DNA of 11,369 bases from Allobrachymonas sp. (GCA_018054915.1 JAGPIR010000023.1:1-11369), one strand, 5' to 3'. Shown: positions 1-6,149, numbered from the stretch's first letter. Notes: generated by a model from the sequence alone, not told the origin. Translations and numbers: made by a program.

Positions 1-70
1 ACCGAAGCGATCCCTAGGCGGAATGACACCAGCTGCCTATGCAAAAACACTGATTCAGAAACGAGTTAAA

Positions 71-379
71 TTAACCCCGGACTCCAAAGCCCAATGCTAC
101 TGAAACTGGGGGGACGTCGAGGGTGTTGTTGCTGATGCTGCCCGATGACTGGAAACGAATCTGGTAGAGCGGAACATGGATGCGCAGAGCCACCGCGTAT
201 GTGTTGCCAGTGCGGTTGAAGGTCATATTGACCGGCACGTGATACGGGTCAACATACTGCAATTCGGCGCTGTTGGGTAGTTCGGCGGCTTGAGCGGCCG
301 GCAATGTCAAAATCAAAAAGGAGCCCAGGGCAGCAAGGCGGGCAGTATGAGCAATGGATGCAATGGAAAGGGAGGGCAT
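71..379 (-). CDS. Exported DUF3108-like protein, apparently truncated
   Basis: A 102-residue protein. Residues 1-31 form a typical Sec signal peptide: a short polar start, a hydrophobic core (LAALGSFLILTLPAA) and an AQA site with likely cleavage after Ala31. The mature part, with phrases such as ELQYVDPY, MTFNRTGNTY and VPLYQIRFQSSG, resembles from memory the N-terminal part of betaproteobacterial periplasmic DUF3108 proteins, whose function is not established. Those proteins are normally about 200 residues or more, so about half is missing. After NNTL the reading frame runs through an unconvincing tail (DVPPVSVALGFGVRG) to a TAA. A neighbouring frame reads RPPSFSSIGLWSPGLI and also stops within a few codons, so one indel alone does not restore a long protein. 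No strong Shine-Dalgarno precedes the ATG (AGAAAG about 9 bases upstream is the best). It is either a genuinely short secreted protein or a decayed gene. The family call rests on pattern memory. Confidence 0.5.
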   Translation of the reverse strand: MPSLSIASIAHTARLAALGSFLILTLPAAQAAELPNSAELQYVDPYHVPVNMTFNRTGNTYAVALRIHVPLYQIRFQSSGSISNNTLDVPPVSVALGFGVRG

Positions 380-556
380 GCAATTGGCTTTCTGTGGGGT
401 GTTATTCCGGTAAAGCTGAGTTCTTCCGCAAAAACGTAGCCATGTAAAGAGAGTCTCCTCTCAGTGTAGGATTTTCTGGAAATTCTGTTTGTAGCAATCG
501 TATGCGAATGTTTGTATTTGCGTGGTGACGGGCCTTATGTGATGGCGGTCATAGGC

Positions 557-618
557 GGAGCCGGGCTATCCAGCTCTCTTCGGGAAGAGGTGTAGAAGGG
601 GGGGCTGGACCCGGCTTC
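557..618 (+). promoter_or_regulatory. Strong bulged hairpin upstream of fumC, possible structured leader
   Basis: The outer arm pairs GGAGCCGGG (557-565) with CCCGGCTTC (610-618), with one G-U pair. After a three-base bulge (CTA, 566-568) the inner arm pairs TCCAGC (569-574) with GCTGGA (604-609). That is 15 base pairs in total. Inside sits a second small hairpin, CTCTT (576-580) with AAGAG (585-589), plus an unpaired purine-rich strand (590-603). It is not followed by a T tract, so a simple intrinsic terminator is unlikely. The equivalent structure can form on the minus strand. It matches no riboswitch or leader class that I can name. Its position 117 bases before the fumC start suggests a 5' leader element, but no transcript start is identified. 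Confidence 0.45.
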
Positions 619-621
619 ATT

Positions 622-644
622 TCCTGTCCTGAGGGGGAACAGGG
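622..644 (+). promoter_or_regulatory. Second small hairpin upstream of fumC
   Basis: CCTGT (623-627) pairs with ACAGG (639-643), extended by a T-G pair, around a G-rich 11-base loop. It directly follows the larger hairpin at 557-618, so the two could stack as one leader. The stem is short and could be chance. Confidence 0.25.
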
Positions 645-724
645 TGTTTGCGGTGGATTCTGTTTGTGGGCAGAGTGTTTTTTCAAGGCAAGCTGGGCGT
701 GTTGGCTGGTTTGCCGGGCGGATC

Positions 725-730
725 AAGGGG
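725..730 (+). promoter_or_regulatory. Ribosome binding site fixing the fumC start
   Basis: AAGGGG lies four bases before the ATG at 735. This, and the match of MEYRIEHDSLG to the usual fumarase N-terminus, favours 735 over the in-frame ATG at 648. Confidence 0.6.
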
Positions 731-734
731 CAAT

Positions 735-2117
735 ATGGAATATCGGATCGAACACGACAGTCTGGGCAGTATTGACGTGCCTGCACAGCGCCTTTGGGGT
801 GCGCAGACGCAGCGCGCGCTGCACAATTTTGCGATTTCTACTGAACGGATGCCGCCAGAGTTTCTGCATGCGTTGGCACAAGTCAAACATGCATGCGCGT
901 GCGCCAATGCCCGCTTGGGCCGGCTGGATTCTGCCATGGCAAAAGCCCTGCAACAAGCTGCCGATGAGGTGTTGCAAGGGCATCATGCCGATGAATTTCC
1001 GCTGGCGGTTTGGCAAACTGGTTCTGGCACGCAGACCAACATGAACATGAATGAGGTGCTTGCCCGGCGTGCCAGCCAGTTGCTGGGGCAGGCTGGAGAT
1101 GGGGTGCCGGTGGTGCATCCCAACGACCACGCCAACGCCAGCCAGTCGAGCAACGATGTGATTCCCACCGCGTTGCATGTGGCCACCGTGGCCGGATTGC
1201 GCCTGCGCCTGTTGCCCGCGCTGCATGGGCTGGCCGATGCGCTGGATGAAAAAAGCCACGAATTTGCACGTGTTGTCAAGATCGGACGCACCCATTTGCA
1301 GGATGCCACGCCGCTGACGCTGGGGCAGGAAATCTCGGGTTGGGTGGCGCAATTGCGCCAAGCTGCGGCGGGTATCGAGGCTGCGTTGCCGGGATTACAC
1401 GCCCTGGCCATTGGCGGTACGGCCGTGGGCACCGGGCTGAATGCGCCCGCTGGTTTTGGCGCGGCCGTAGCGGCCGAGTTGGCGCAGCAGACGGGTGAAT
1501 CTTTTGTGGATGCGCCCAACAAGTTTGCAGCGCTGGGCAGCCAGGATGCCGTGGTGCAGGCGCATGGCAGCCTGCGCACTTTGGCCTGCGCGCTGATGAA
1601 AATCGCCAACGACGTGCGCTGGTTGGGCAGTGGCCCGCGCGCTGGGCTGGGTGAATTGCGCCTGCCTGCCAATGAACCGGGTTCGTCGATTATGCCGGGC
1701 AAGGTCAATCCCACGCAATGCGAGGCGCTGACCATGATCGCGGCGCAGGTGCTGGGCAACGACACGGTAGTGGGTATTGCGGGTGCGTCCGGCAACTTTG
1801 AGCTGAACGTGTTTCGCCCGGTGGTGGCGCACAACGTGCTGCAAAGCATTCGCCTGCTGGCCGATGGCATGCGCAGCTTTGCGCAGCATTGTGTGTGTGG
1901 CATGGAGGCCGACACCGGCCGCATCGACGATCTGTTGCGCCGCTCGCTCATGCTGGTGACGGCGCTCACGCCCGTGATCGGCTACGAACAGGCGGCCAAA
2001 GTGGCGCTCAAGGCGCACGCCGAGGGCAGCACCCTGCGCGAGGCGGCGCTGGCGTTGGGCGTGATGGGCGCGGAGGATTTCGACCGGCTGACCGACCCGG
2101 CACGGATGGTGGGTTGA
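735..2117 (+). CDS. fumC: Class II fumarate hydratase (fumarase C)
   Basis: Catalyses reversible hydration of fumarate to L-malate in the citric acid cycle, as a cytoplasmic homotetramer without an iron-sulfur cluster. The 460 residues match the usual family length (E. coli FumC has 467). Visible family blocks in order: GSGTQTNMNMNEV (about 96-108), HPNDHANASQSSND (128-141), GRTHLQDATPLTLGQE (184-199) with the catalytic His187, and the superfamily signature GSSIMPGKVNP (316-326) with the active-site Ser317 and Lys323, equivalent to His188, Ser318 and Lys324 of E. coli. All key residues are present, so the enzyme should be active. Related enzymes such as aspartase or argininosuccinate lyase share the signature, but the N-terminal part and the NMNMNEV block fit FumC. 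It stands alone as a transcription unit and converges on the Lrp-family gene. Confidence 0.96.
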   Translation: MEYRIEHDSLGSIDVPAQRLWGAQTQRALHNFAISTERMPPEFLHALAQVKHACACANARLGRLDSAMAKALQQAADEVLQGHHADEFPLAVWQTGSGTQTNMNMNEVLARRASQLLGQAGDGVPVVHPNDHANASQSSNDVIPTALHVATVAGLRLRLLPALHGLADALDEKSHEFARVVKIGRTHLQDATPLTLGQEISGWVAQLRQAAAGIEAALPGLHALAIGGTAVGTGLNAPAGFGAAVAAELAQQTGESFVDAPNKFAALGSQDAVVQAHGSLRTLACALMKIANDVRWLGSGPRAGLGELRLPANEPGSSIMPGKVNPTQCEALTMIAAQVLGNDTVVGIAGASGNFELNVFRPVVAHNVLQSIRLLADGMRSFAQHCVCGMEADTGRIDDLLRRSLMLVTALTPVIGYEQAAKVALKAHAEGSTLREAALALGVMGAEDFDRLTDPARMVG

Positions 2118-2119
2118 CC

Positions 2120-2135
2120 GCCCCGCTTGCGGGGC
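2120..2135. terminator. GC-rich hairpin between convergent fumC and Lrp-family gene
   Basis: GCCCCG (2120-2125), loop CTTG, CGGGGC (2130-2135): a perfect six-base-pair stem three bases after the fumC stop and about 15 bases beyond the stop of the minus-strand regulator. The position fits a shared bidirectional terminator for convergent genes. No T run follows on either strand, so it would be an atypical intrinsic terminator or only an RNA-stabilising end. Confidence 0.45.
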
Positions 2136-2150
2136 CGGCGCGGCTTCCTC

Positions 2151-2609
2151 CTATATCGGCAATTCCAGCGTTTGCTTGATCAGCTGCATGGGGATTTCGG
2201 TCTTCATGTTCTGGATGCCCTCGATCTGCCCAAGGTTGTCTGTCTGGAATTGCCGGTACTGTTCCAAATTAGAGACGACGATTCGTAGCAAGAAGTCGCA
2301 GTCTCCCGCCATCAGGTGACATTCAACCACTTGCGGCAGTTGCATAACGGCCCTGGTGAAACGGTTCACCGTTTCGGCATCCTGTTTCTGCAGCCATACC
2401 CGAACGAATACCGTCAGCCCCTGATCCACCTTGGCGGCGTTGAGCACGGCCACGTACCGGTCGATCACTCCGGCTTCTTCGAGCAGTTTCACGCGGCGCA
2501 GGCAAGGCGAAGGCGATAGCCCCACCTCTTTGGCCAGTTCATTGTTGTGCAGCCGGCCGCTGCGCTGCAGCGCACGCAGAATGCGTCGATCCATTTCGTC
2601 GAGTTTCAT
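2151..2609 (-). CDS. Lrp/AsnC-family transcriptional regulator
   Basis: A 152-residue DNA-binding regulator that senses an amino acid. Residues 1-60 form the helix-turn-helix domain: LDEMDRRILRALQ, then NNELAKEVGLSPSPCLRRVKLLEEAG with the recognition helix around 32-46. Residues about 66-145 form the RAM ligand/oligomerisation domain, with the conserved CHLMAGDCDFLLRI segment (97-110) where Lrp has a GDFDYLL-type loop. Length and layout are standard. It lies divergent from the azlC1-azlD1 exporter genes, the same association as azlB with azlCD in Bacillus subtilis, which suggests it controls that exporter in response to branched-chain or related amino acids. An Lrp-box-like sequence immediately upstream of its start suggests autoregulation. 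It may be a local specific regulator or the global Lrp; sequence alone does not decide. The ATG start matches the family N-terminus; its Shine-Dalgarno is weak. Confidence 0.93.
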   Translation of the reverse strand: MKLDEMDRRILRALQRSGRLHNNELAKEVGLSPSPCLRRVKLLEEAGVIDRYVAVLNAAKVDQGLTVFVRVWLQKQDAETVNRFTRAVMQLPQVVECHLMAGDCDFLLRIVVSNLEQYRQFQTDNLGQIEGIQNMKTEIPMQLIKQTLELPI

Positions 2610-2612
2610 GGG

Positions 2613-2627
2613 CAGAATATTTCTTTA
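2613..2627 (+). promoter_or_regulatory. Lrp-box-like operator next to the regulator start
   Basis: CAGAATATTTCTTTA matches 13 of 15 positions of the E. coli Lrp consensus as I recall it (YAGHAWATTWTDCTR). It lies three bases upstream of the minus-strand regulator start, at the edge of a very AT-rich tract (about 2617-2660). This is the classic place for autorepression by an Lrp-family protein. Whether this paralogue uses the E. coli consensus is inferred. Confidence 0.45.
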
Positions 2628-2648
2628 TTTTTTAATTAATTGATATCT

Positions 2649-2663
2649 TGTTCTAATTATCTG
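2649..2663 (-). promoter_or_regulatory. Second, weaker Lrp-box-like sequence
   Basis: Read on the minus strand this is CAGATAATTAGAACA, about 11 of 15 positions of the E. coli Lrp consensus. Its centre is 36 bases from the first box. It overlaps the candidate -10 of the regulator promoter, so binding would be expected to block transcription. Weak on its own and supported mainly by its neighbour. Confidence 0.28.
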
Positions 2664-2677
2664 CATTTATGCGTCAA
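2650..2677 (-). promoter_or_regulatory. Candidate promoter of the Lrp-family gene
   Basis: On the minus strand, TTGACG (2677-2672) and TAGAAC (2655-2650) are separated by 16 bases, matching the sigma-70 -35 and -10 hexamers at 5 and 4 of 6 positions. The predicted transcript would start near 2643, giving a leader of about 33 bases that contains the stronger Lrp-box-like site. Confidence 0.3.
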
Positions 2678-2736
2678 ACTCGCAATCCGGCTTCAGCTGG
2701 ACAAGCATAAAATGACGTGCTTTTCATATATTGCAT

Positions 2737-3489
2737 ATGTCCCCTTCGAATACCGCTGAATCGGCCGCCGTTGCTGCTCCACAGGAACAGGCGCACGCAA
2801 CAGACAGCCGCAGCGATTGGTTGCGCGGCCTGCGTGCGGCGCTGCCCTTGCTCGTGGGCGTGATTCCGTTTGCACTGCTGCTGGGTGCGCAGGCGGCCCG
2901 CAACGGATTCAGTGCGATTGAGATGCCTTTGCTGACCGGGCTGAACTTTGCCGGCAGTTCTGAATTTGTGGCCATGCGGCTGTGGACGTCGCCGCCGCAT
3001 ATCTTGCTGATCGTGGCCATGACCTTCCTCGTCAACAGCCGGCATATCCTTATGGGGGCTTCGCTGTCGCGTTATCTCAAGCACGTGCCGGCGCGCAAGG
3101 CGCTGCTGGCGCTGTTTTTCATGTGCGACGAAGTCTGGGCCATGGCCATGGCCGATGCGCGCAAACGCATGTCATTGCAGGTGAGCCTGCCGTATTACAT
3201 GGGCCTGGCGCTGACGCTCTACCTGAGTTGGGTCTTGTTCACGACCGTGGGCGTGATCGTGGGGCCGTTGATCGGCAATGTGGAGCGTTTTGGCTTTGAC
3301 ATGGCGTTTACCGCCGTGTTCCTGGTGCTGCTGCGCGGCATGTGGCGGGGCTGGCAGCCTTGCCGTCCCTGGTTTGTGAGCCTGGTCGTAGCGGTTGTGG
3401 TTTACAAATGGATGCCCGGTGCCTGGTATGTGCCGCTTGGCGCAGGCGCCGGTCTGGTGGTGGCGGCATGGTGGGGGCCCCAGTCATGA
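2737..3489 (+). CDS. azlC: AzlC-family branched-chain amino acid exporter, large subunit (first pair)
   Basis: The large subunit of a two-component inner-membrane exporter of branched-chain amino acids (AzlCD/YgaZH, LIV-E family). The 250 residues start with a polar, Ala/Gln-rich cytoplasmic tail (1-30), followed by several hydrophobic segments (about 33-53, 87-99, 122-137, 153-179, 186-200, 212-223, 230-246). Family marks seen are FAGSSEFVAM (71-80), NSRHILMGASL (100-110) and DEVWAMAMAD (131-140). It differs clearly from the second AzlC in this window, so it is probably a different subfamily and not a recent duplicate. The ATG at 2737 is chosen over a TTG at 2731; an in-frame stop at 2713-2715 limits any longer start. 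No Shine-Dalgarno is visible. Its stop overlaps the azlD1 start, so the two subunits are translationally coupled. The divergent Lrp-type gene is its likely regulator. The actual substrate is not shown by sequence. Confidence 0.9.
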   Translation: MSPSNTAESAAVAAPQEQAHATDSRSDWLRGLRAALPLLVGVIPFALLLGAQAARNGFSAIEMPLLTGLNFAGSSEFVAMRLWTSPPHILLIVAMTFLVNSRHILMGASLSRYLKHVPARKALLALFFMCDEVWAMAMADARKRMSLQVSLPYYMGLALTLYLSWVLFTTVGVIVGPLIGNVERFGFDMAFTAVFLVLLRGMWRGWQPCRPWFVSLVVAVVVYKWMPGAWYVPLGAGAGLVVAAWWGPQS

Positions 3490-3785
3490 TCCAGTCTGCC
3501 ACTGTGCTTACCATCGTGCTGATCGCTGCTTCTACGTATGTGACGCGTGCGCTCGGCTATGTGCTGCTGCGGGGCCGCACCTTCAGTCCGCGCGTGCAGG
3601 CAGTGCTCGAGGCTGTTCCGGGGTGCGTGCTGATTGCGGTTATTGCGCCAGCGTTTGTTTCGGATCGTCCGGCTGACCTGATTGCGCTGGCGTTGACGGT
3701 GCTGGCCGCCATGCGCTGGCCGGTATTTCCCACCGTGGTGATCGGTGTCGTGTCTGCCGGTCTGCTGCGGTATCTGCTGGGATGA
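3486..3785 (+). CDS. azlD: AzlD-family exporter small subunit (first pair)
   Basis: The 99-residue small membrane subunit that pairs with AzlC. It has about four hydrophobic segments (5-16, 46-57, 63-75, 80-96) and the family element TYVTRALGYVLLRGR (17-31) next to a Pro/Gly turn (AVPGCVLIAVIAPAF, 43-57). The ATG overlaps the azlC1 stop as ATGA, and GGGGG at 3473-3477 is a well-placed ribosome binding site. An alternative in-frame ATG at 3468 would add six residues and is less likely. It is the last gene of the first exporter unit; a 196-base gap separates it from dusA. Confidence 0.88.
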   Translation: MIQSATVLTIVLIAASTYVTRALGYVLLRGRTFSPRVQAVLEAVPGCVLIAVIAPAFVSDRPADLIALALTVLAAMRWPVFPTVVIGVVSAGLLRYLLG

Positions 3786-3888
3786 GCAGTCGAACCGGAC
3801 GGTGGCGCATGGATGGCGCAAAGCAGGCTTGCGGCATGCCGGTCAAACCCGTAGGGCGCAGAAGTTGAGTGCCTGTATTCCTGACACA

Positions 3889-3928
3889 ATGCGCAACGCA
3901 TGCAAGAAATACGGTCACACGCCATGCG
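3889..3928 (+). promoter_or_regulatory. Competing small hairpins in the azlD1-dusA gap
   Basis: ATGCG (3889-3893) can pair with CGCAT (3897-3901) around a three-base loop. The overlapping CGCATG (3897-3902) can pair with CATGCG (3923-3928) instead. The two structures exclude each other. I see no clear promoter, terminator T tract or coding sequence elsewhere in 3786-3981, and no Shine-Dalgarno before dusA. The element may be chance. Confidence 0.2.
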
Positions 3929-3981
3929 CGGGTGACTGCAATAAAACCGTTTTGCCTTTGTTGAATCCCGCTCACACACCC

Positions 3982-5040
3982 ATGTCTTTGCGCCCACGCC
4001 TGGCCACTGCGCCCTTGCTCGATGTTTCCGACCGCCATGCCCGTTATTTCTGGCGGTTGCTGAGCCGCCAGGCGCTGCTGTATACGGAAATGATCAATAT
4101 GGGGGCGATTTGCCACGGGGCCGCCGAAAGCCATCTACGCTACAACGGCGAAGAACATCCCGTAGCGCTGCAACTGGGCGGCAGCGATCCAGCCATGCTT
4201 GCGCACAGCGCCCGCATGGGGGAGCAGTGGGGCTACGACGAGGTCAACCTCAATTGCGGTTGCCCGAGCGACCGCGTACAGCGCGGCGCATTTGGGGCCT
4301 GCCTGATGCGCGAGCCGCAGCGGGTGGCCGAATGCATCAAGGCCATGCAGGATGCCGTGCAGCATGTGCCAGTGACCGTCAAGCACCGGATTGGCCTGGA
4401 TCAGGACGAAAGCTACGGCCTGGTACGCGATTTTGTCGGTACGTTGGCCGAGGCCGGTTGCAGACATTTCATCGTGCATGCGCGCAATGCCTGGCTGCAG
4501 GGCCTGAGCCCGCACGAAAACCGCAGCGTTCCACCGCTGCGCTACGAAGTGGCATACCGGATCAAACGTGATTTCCCGGCGCTGCATATCACGCTCAACG
4601 GTGGTGTGGTCAGCAGCGAAGACATCGTTGGGCATTGGCAGCATGTCGATGCCGTGATGGTGGGGCGCGCGGCCTGGCATACCCCCTGGATGCTGGCGCA
4701 GTGGGACGCTCTGATGGATGCCGATCGGCAGCAGTCTGAAGGCCAGACTCTGCCAGGCCGTATCTTGCCTGCTGTGCCGAAAGAAACGCAAGCAGCCATC
4801 AGTCGTGAAATAGTGGAAGAGCAGATGGTGCAATACATGGAACGCGAGGCTGTGCAGCATGCCACGCCCTGGCCAACGATTGCCCGCTGCATGCTGGGCC
4901 TGCGCCATGGTCTGCGCGGGGCGCGCCGCTGGCGCCAGGTCTGGAGCGATCACCGCCTCAAACATCTGCCTCCACGCGAAGTCTGGCGTCTGGCGCACCT
5001 GCCAGCGAACACCGAACCCGAAGGGCTGGAGGAATCATGA
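3982..5040 (+). CDS. dusA: tRNA-dihydrouridine(20/20a) synthase DusA
   Basis: An FMN- and NADPH-dependent enzyme that reduces uridine to dihydrouridine in the D-loop of tRNAs (positions 20/20a for DusA). The 352 residues fit the family. The N-terminal TIM barrel shows the flavin and active-site blocks: ATAPLLDVSDRHARYF (9-23, in place of the usual VAPMLDWTDRH), LLYTEMI (32-38), HPVALQLGGSDP (59-70), NLNCGCPSDRVQ (89-100) with the catalytic acid Cys94, VTVKHRIG (131-138) and FIVHARNAWLQGLSPHENR (163-181). NGG at 206-208 and MVGRAA at 226-231 are the FMN-phosphate loops. The GLSPHENR element marks DusA and not DusB or DusC. The C-terminal helical tRNA-binding domain contains a linker (about 245-278) that looks somewhat longer than in E. 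coli. The start at 3982 matches the family N-terminus but has no Shine-Dalgarno. Its stop overlaps the next start (ATGA), an unusual coupling to an amino acid exporter. Confidence 0.95.
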   Translation: MSLRPRLATAPLLDVSDRHARYFWRLLSRQALLYTEMINMGAICHGAAESHLRYNGEEHPVALQLGGSDPAMLAHSARMGEQWGYDEVNLNCGCPSDRVQRGAFGACLMREPQRVAECIKAMQDAVQHVPVTVKHRIGLDQDESYGLVRDFVGTLAEAGCRHFIVHARNAWLQGLSPHENRSVPPLRYEVAYRIKRDFPALHITLNGGVVSSEDIVGHWQHVDAVMVGRAAWHTPWMLAQWDALMDADRQQSEGQTLPGRILPAVPKETQAAISREIVEEQMVQYMEREAVQHATPWPTIARCMLGLRHGLRGARRWRQVWSDHRLKHLPPREVWRLAHLPANTEPEGLEES

Positions 5041-5783
5041 GCCGCAGCATGCCTGCAATACAGAATGAAAAGGGCGGCGGGGCTTTTGCGCCTTTCGTGC
5101 GTGGCCTGCGCGACAGCATGGCCATCATGCTGGGCTATCTGCCCATGGCTACTTCTTTTGGCATTGCCGCCATCCAGGTTGGCGTGGCGCCGTGGATGGC
5201 CGTGGTGATCTCCATCATCACCTTCACCGGCGCGGGGCAGTTCGTGCTGGTGGCACTGCTGGGTAGCGGGGCCTCGGCTTGGACCATCGTCACGACCGTG
5301 GTGCTGATGAACGTGCGCCACCTGTTCTACGGCCCCTCGCTGTTGCCGCTGCTCACGGCGCAGGGCCGGCGCTGGCCCTTGCCTTTTTTGGCCGCCGGCC
5401 TGACCGACGAGGTGTTTGCCACGGCCATGGGCAATATCGAACGCGTGCCGCCCGCGCAGCGCGAACGCTGGTATCTGGGCCTGCAACTGGGCAGTTATGC
5501 CTCGTGGGTGGGCGGCACAGCCTTTGGTGCCCTGTTGGGGCATGAAATCAGCCGGCAGGCCCAATGGCTGCAGATCACGCTGGGCTTCGTGTTGCCGGCC
5601 CTGTTTGTTTCGCTGTTGCTCGAGCTGCTGGCGCACAGCCGCTGGCAGATTGTGGCCGTCGCCATGCTGGTCACGGCTCTGTTGCTACTGGTGCTGCCGG
5701 CGCACTGGGCCATGCTGGGTGGTATGGTCGCCGGCGGTTTTGTCAGCGCCACGCACGCGCCCGCCATCAGGATCAAGACATGA
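5037..5783 (+). CDS. azlC: AzlC/YgaZ-family branched-chain amino acid exporter, large subunit (second pair)
   Basis: The 248-residue large subunit of a second exporter. It resembles E. coli YgaZ, the valine-exporter subunit, more than the first AzlC does. Recognisable blocks are GLRDSMAIMLGYLPMATSFG (23-42), FTGAGQFVLVALLGSG (63-78), MNVRHLFYGPSL (91-102), LTDEVFATAMG (122-132) and LGFVLPALFVSLLLELL near the C-terminus. Seven or so hydrophobic segments are visible. The ATG overlaps the dusA stop (ATGA), and GGAGG at 5029-5033 is a good ribosome binding site, so translation is probably coupled to dusA. Export of valine, leucine or isoleucine is inferred from the family; methionine is another reported substrate type for YgaZH-like systems. 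Confidence 0.92.
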   Translation: MSRSMPAIQNEKGGGAFAPFVRGLRDSMAIMLGYLPMATSFGIAAIQVGVAPWMAVVISIITFTGAGQFVLVALLGSGASAWTIVTTVVLMNVRHLFYGPSLLPLLTAQGRRWPLPFLAAGLTDEVFATAMGNIERVPPAQRERWYLGLQLGSYASWVGGTAFGALLGHEISRQAQWLQITLGFVLPALFVSLLLELLAHSRWQIVAVAMLVTALLLLVLPAHWAMLGGMVAGGFVSATHAPAIRIKT

Positions 5784-6127
5784 ATCTGCAACAAAGCCAT
5801 GTGTTCTGGGTAGCGTTGGCCTGCGCGGTGGGCACATTTGCCACGCGCCTGTGGCCCATGCTTTGGCACAGCAAGGGCGGGGCCGAAGCCCTGTCGCCGG
5901 GCTTGCGCCGCGCACTGGCGGCTCTGGGGCCAGCGGCCATCGGCGCATTGATCGTGGCTTCGCTCTGGCCGCAAGTGGCCGTAGTTCAGCCGCTGGTGCC
6001 AACCCTGCGCATTCTGGCGGCGATTGCGGCGATTGTGCTGGTGCGCAGATGCACAGGCGGAACGGCCCTGCCCACGTTGGCGGGCGTGCTGGTGTTTGGC
6101 CTGCTGCAGTATCTGGCAACCCTGTAA
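5780..6127 (+). CDS. azlD: AzlD/YgaH-family exporter small subunit (second pair)
   Basis: The 115-residue membrane partner of the second AzlC, with about four hydrophobic segments (8-20, 43-61, 72-88, 98-114). The element FATRLWPMLWH (20-30), then LRRALAALGPAAIGALIVASL (42-62), mirrors the YgaH/AzlD layout of a basic-aromatic stretch followed by a Gly/Ala-rich helix. The ATG overlaps the azlC2 stop (ATGA), the same tight coupling as in the first pair. It is longer than the first AzlD (99 residues) and not closely similar, so the two pairs are distinct exporters. Confidence 0.88.
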   Translation: MNLQQSHVFWVALACAVGTFATRLWPMLWHSKGGAEALSPGLRRALAALGPAAIGALIVASLWPQVAVVQPLVPTLRILAAIAAIVLVRRCTGGTALPTLAGVLVFGLLQYLATL

Positions 6128-6149
6128 ACAATGAATGGGGAGAACGGTC

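Larger units (their letters stand above)
380..734. other. Gene-free stretch between the divergent DUF3108-like gene and fumC
   Basis: No convincing coding region on either strand. One frame is open from an ATG at 648 into fumC, but the 29 extra residues do not look like a fumarase N-terminus. A small hairpin (GAGAG/CTCTC, four-base loop) lies near 441-454. The right half holds the bulged hairpin at 557-618 and a smaller one at 622-644. I could not pick a convincing -35/-10 pair for fumC; TTGTAG at 491-496 followed 17 bases later by TTGTAT is a weak match only. The promoters of both flanking genes should lie here. Confidence 0.5.

Noticed and set aside
1..70. Possible mobile-element end at the left edge causing truncation of the DUF3108-like gene
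   Set aside because: No inverted repeat, target duplication or transposase fragment can be recognised in the 70 available bases.
538..556. Resemblance of GATGGCGGTCATAGG to the 5' end of 5S rRNA
   Set aside because: Only about a dozen bases match and the following sequence does not continue as 5S rRNA.
648..734. N-terminal extension of FumC from the ATG at 648
   Set aside because: The extra 29 residues do not resemble any fumarase N-terminus, and a ribosome binding site sits right before ATG 735.
983..1969. Long antisense open frame within fumC (328 codons)
   Set aside because: A composition artefact of GC-rich codon use in fumC; the protein is Ser/Ala/Arg/Cys-rich with no recognisable domain.
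3889..3981. N-terminal extension of DusA with clustered cysteines (RNACKKYGHTPCAGDC)
   Set aside because: The frame is open, but no SD precedes the ATG at 3889, DusA proteins normally start near the SLRPRLATAPLLD segment, and the region contains hairpins typical of noncoding sequence.
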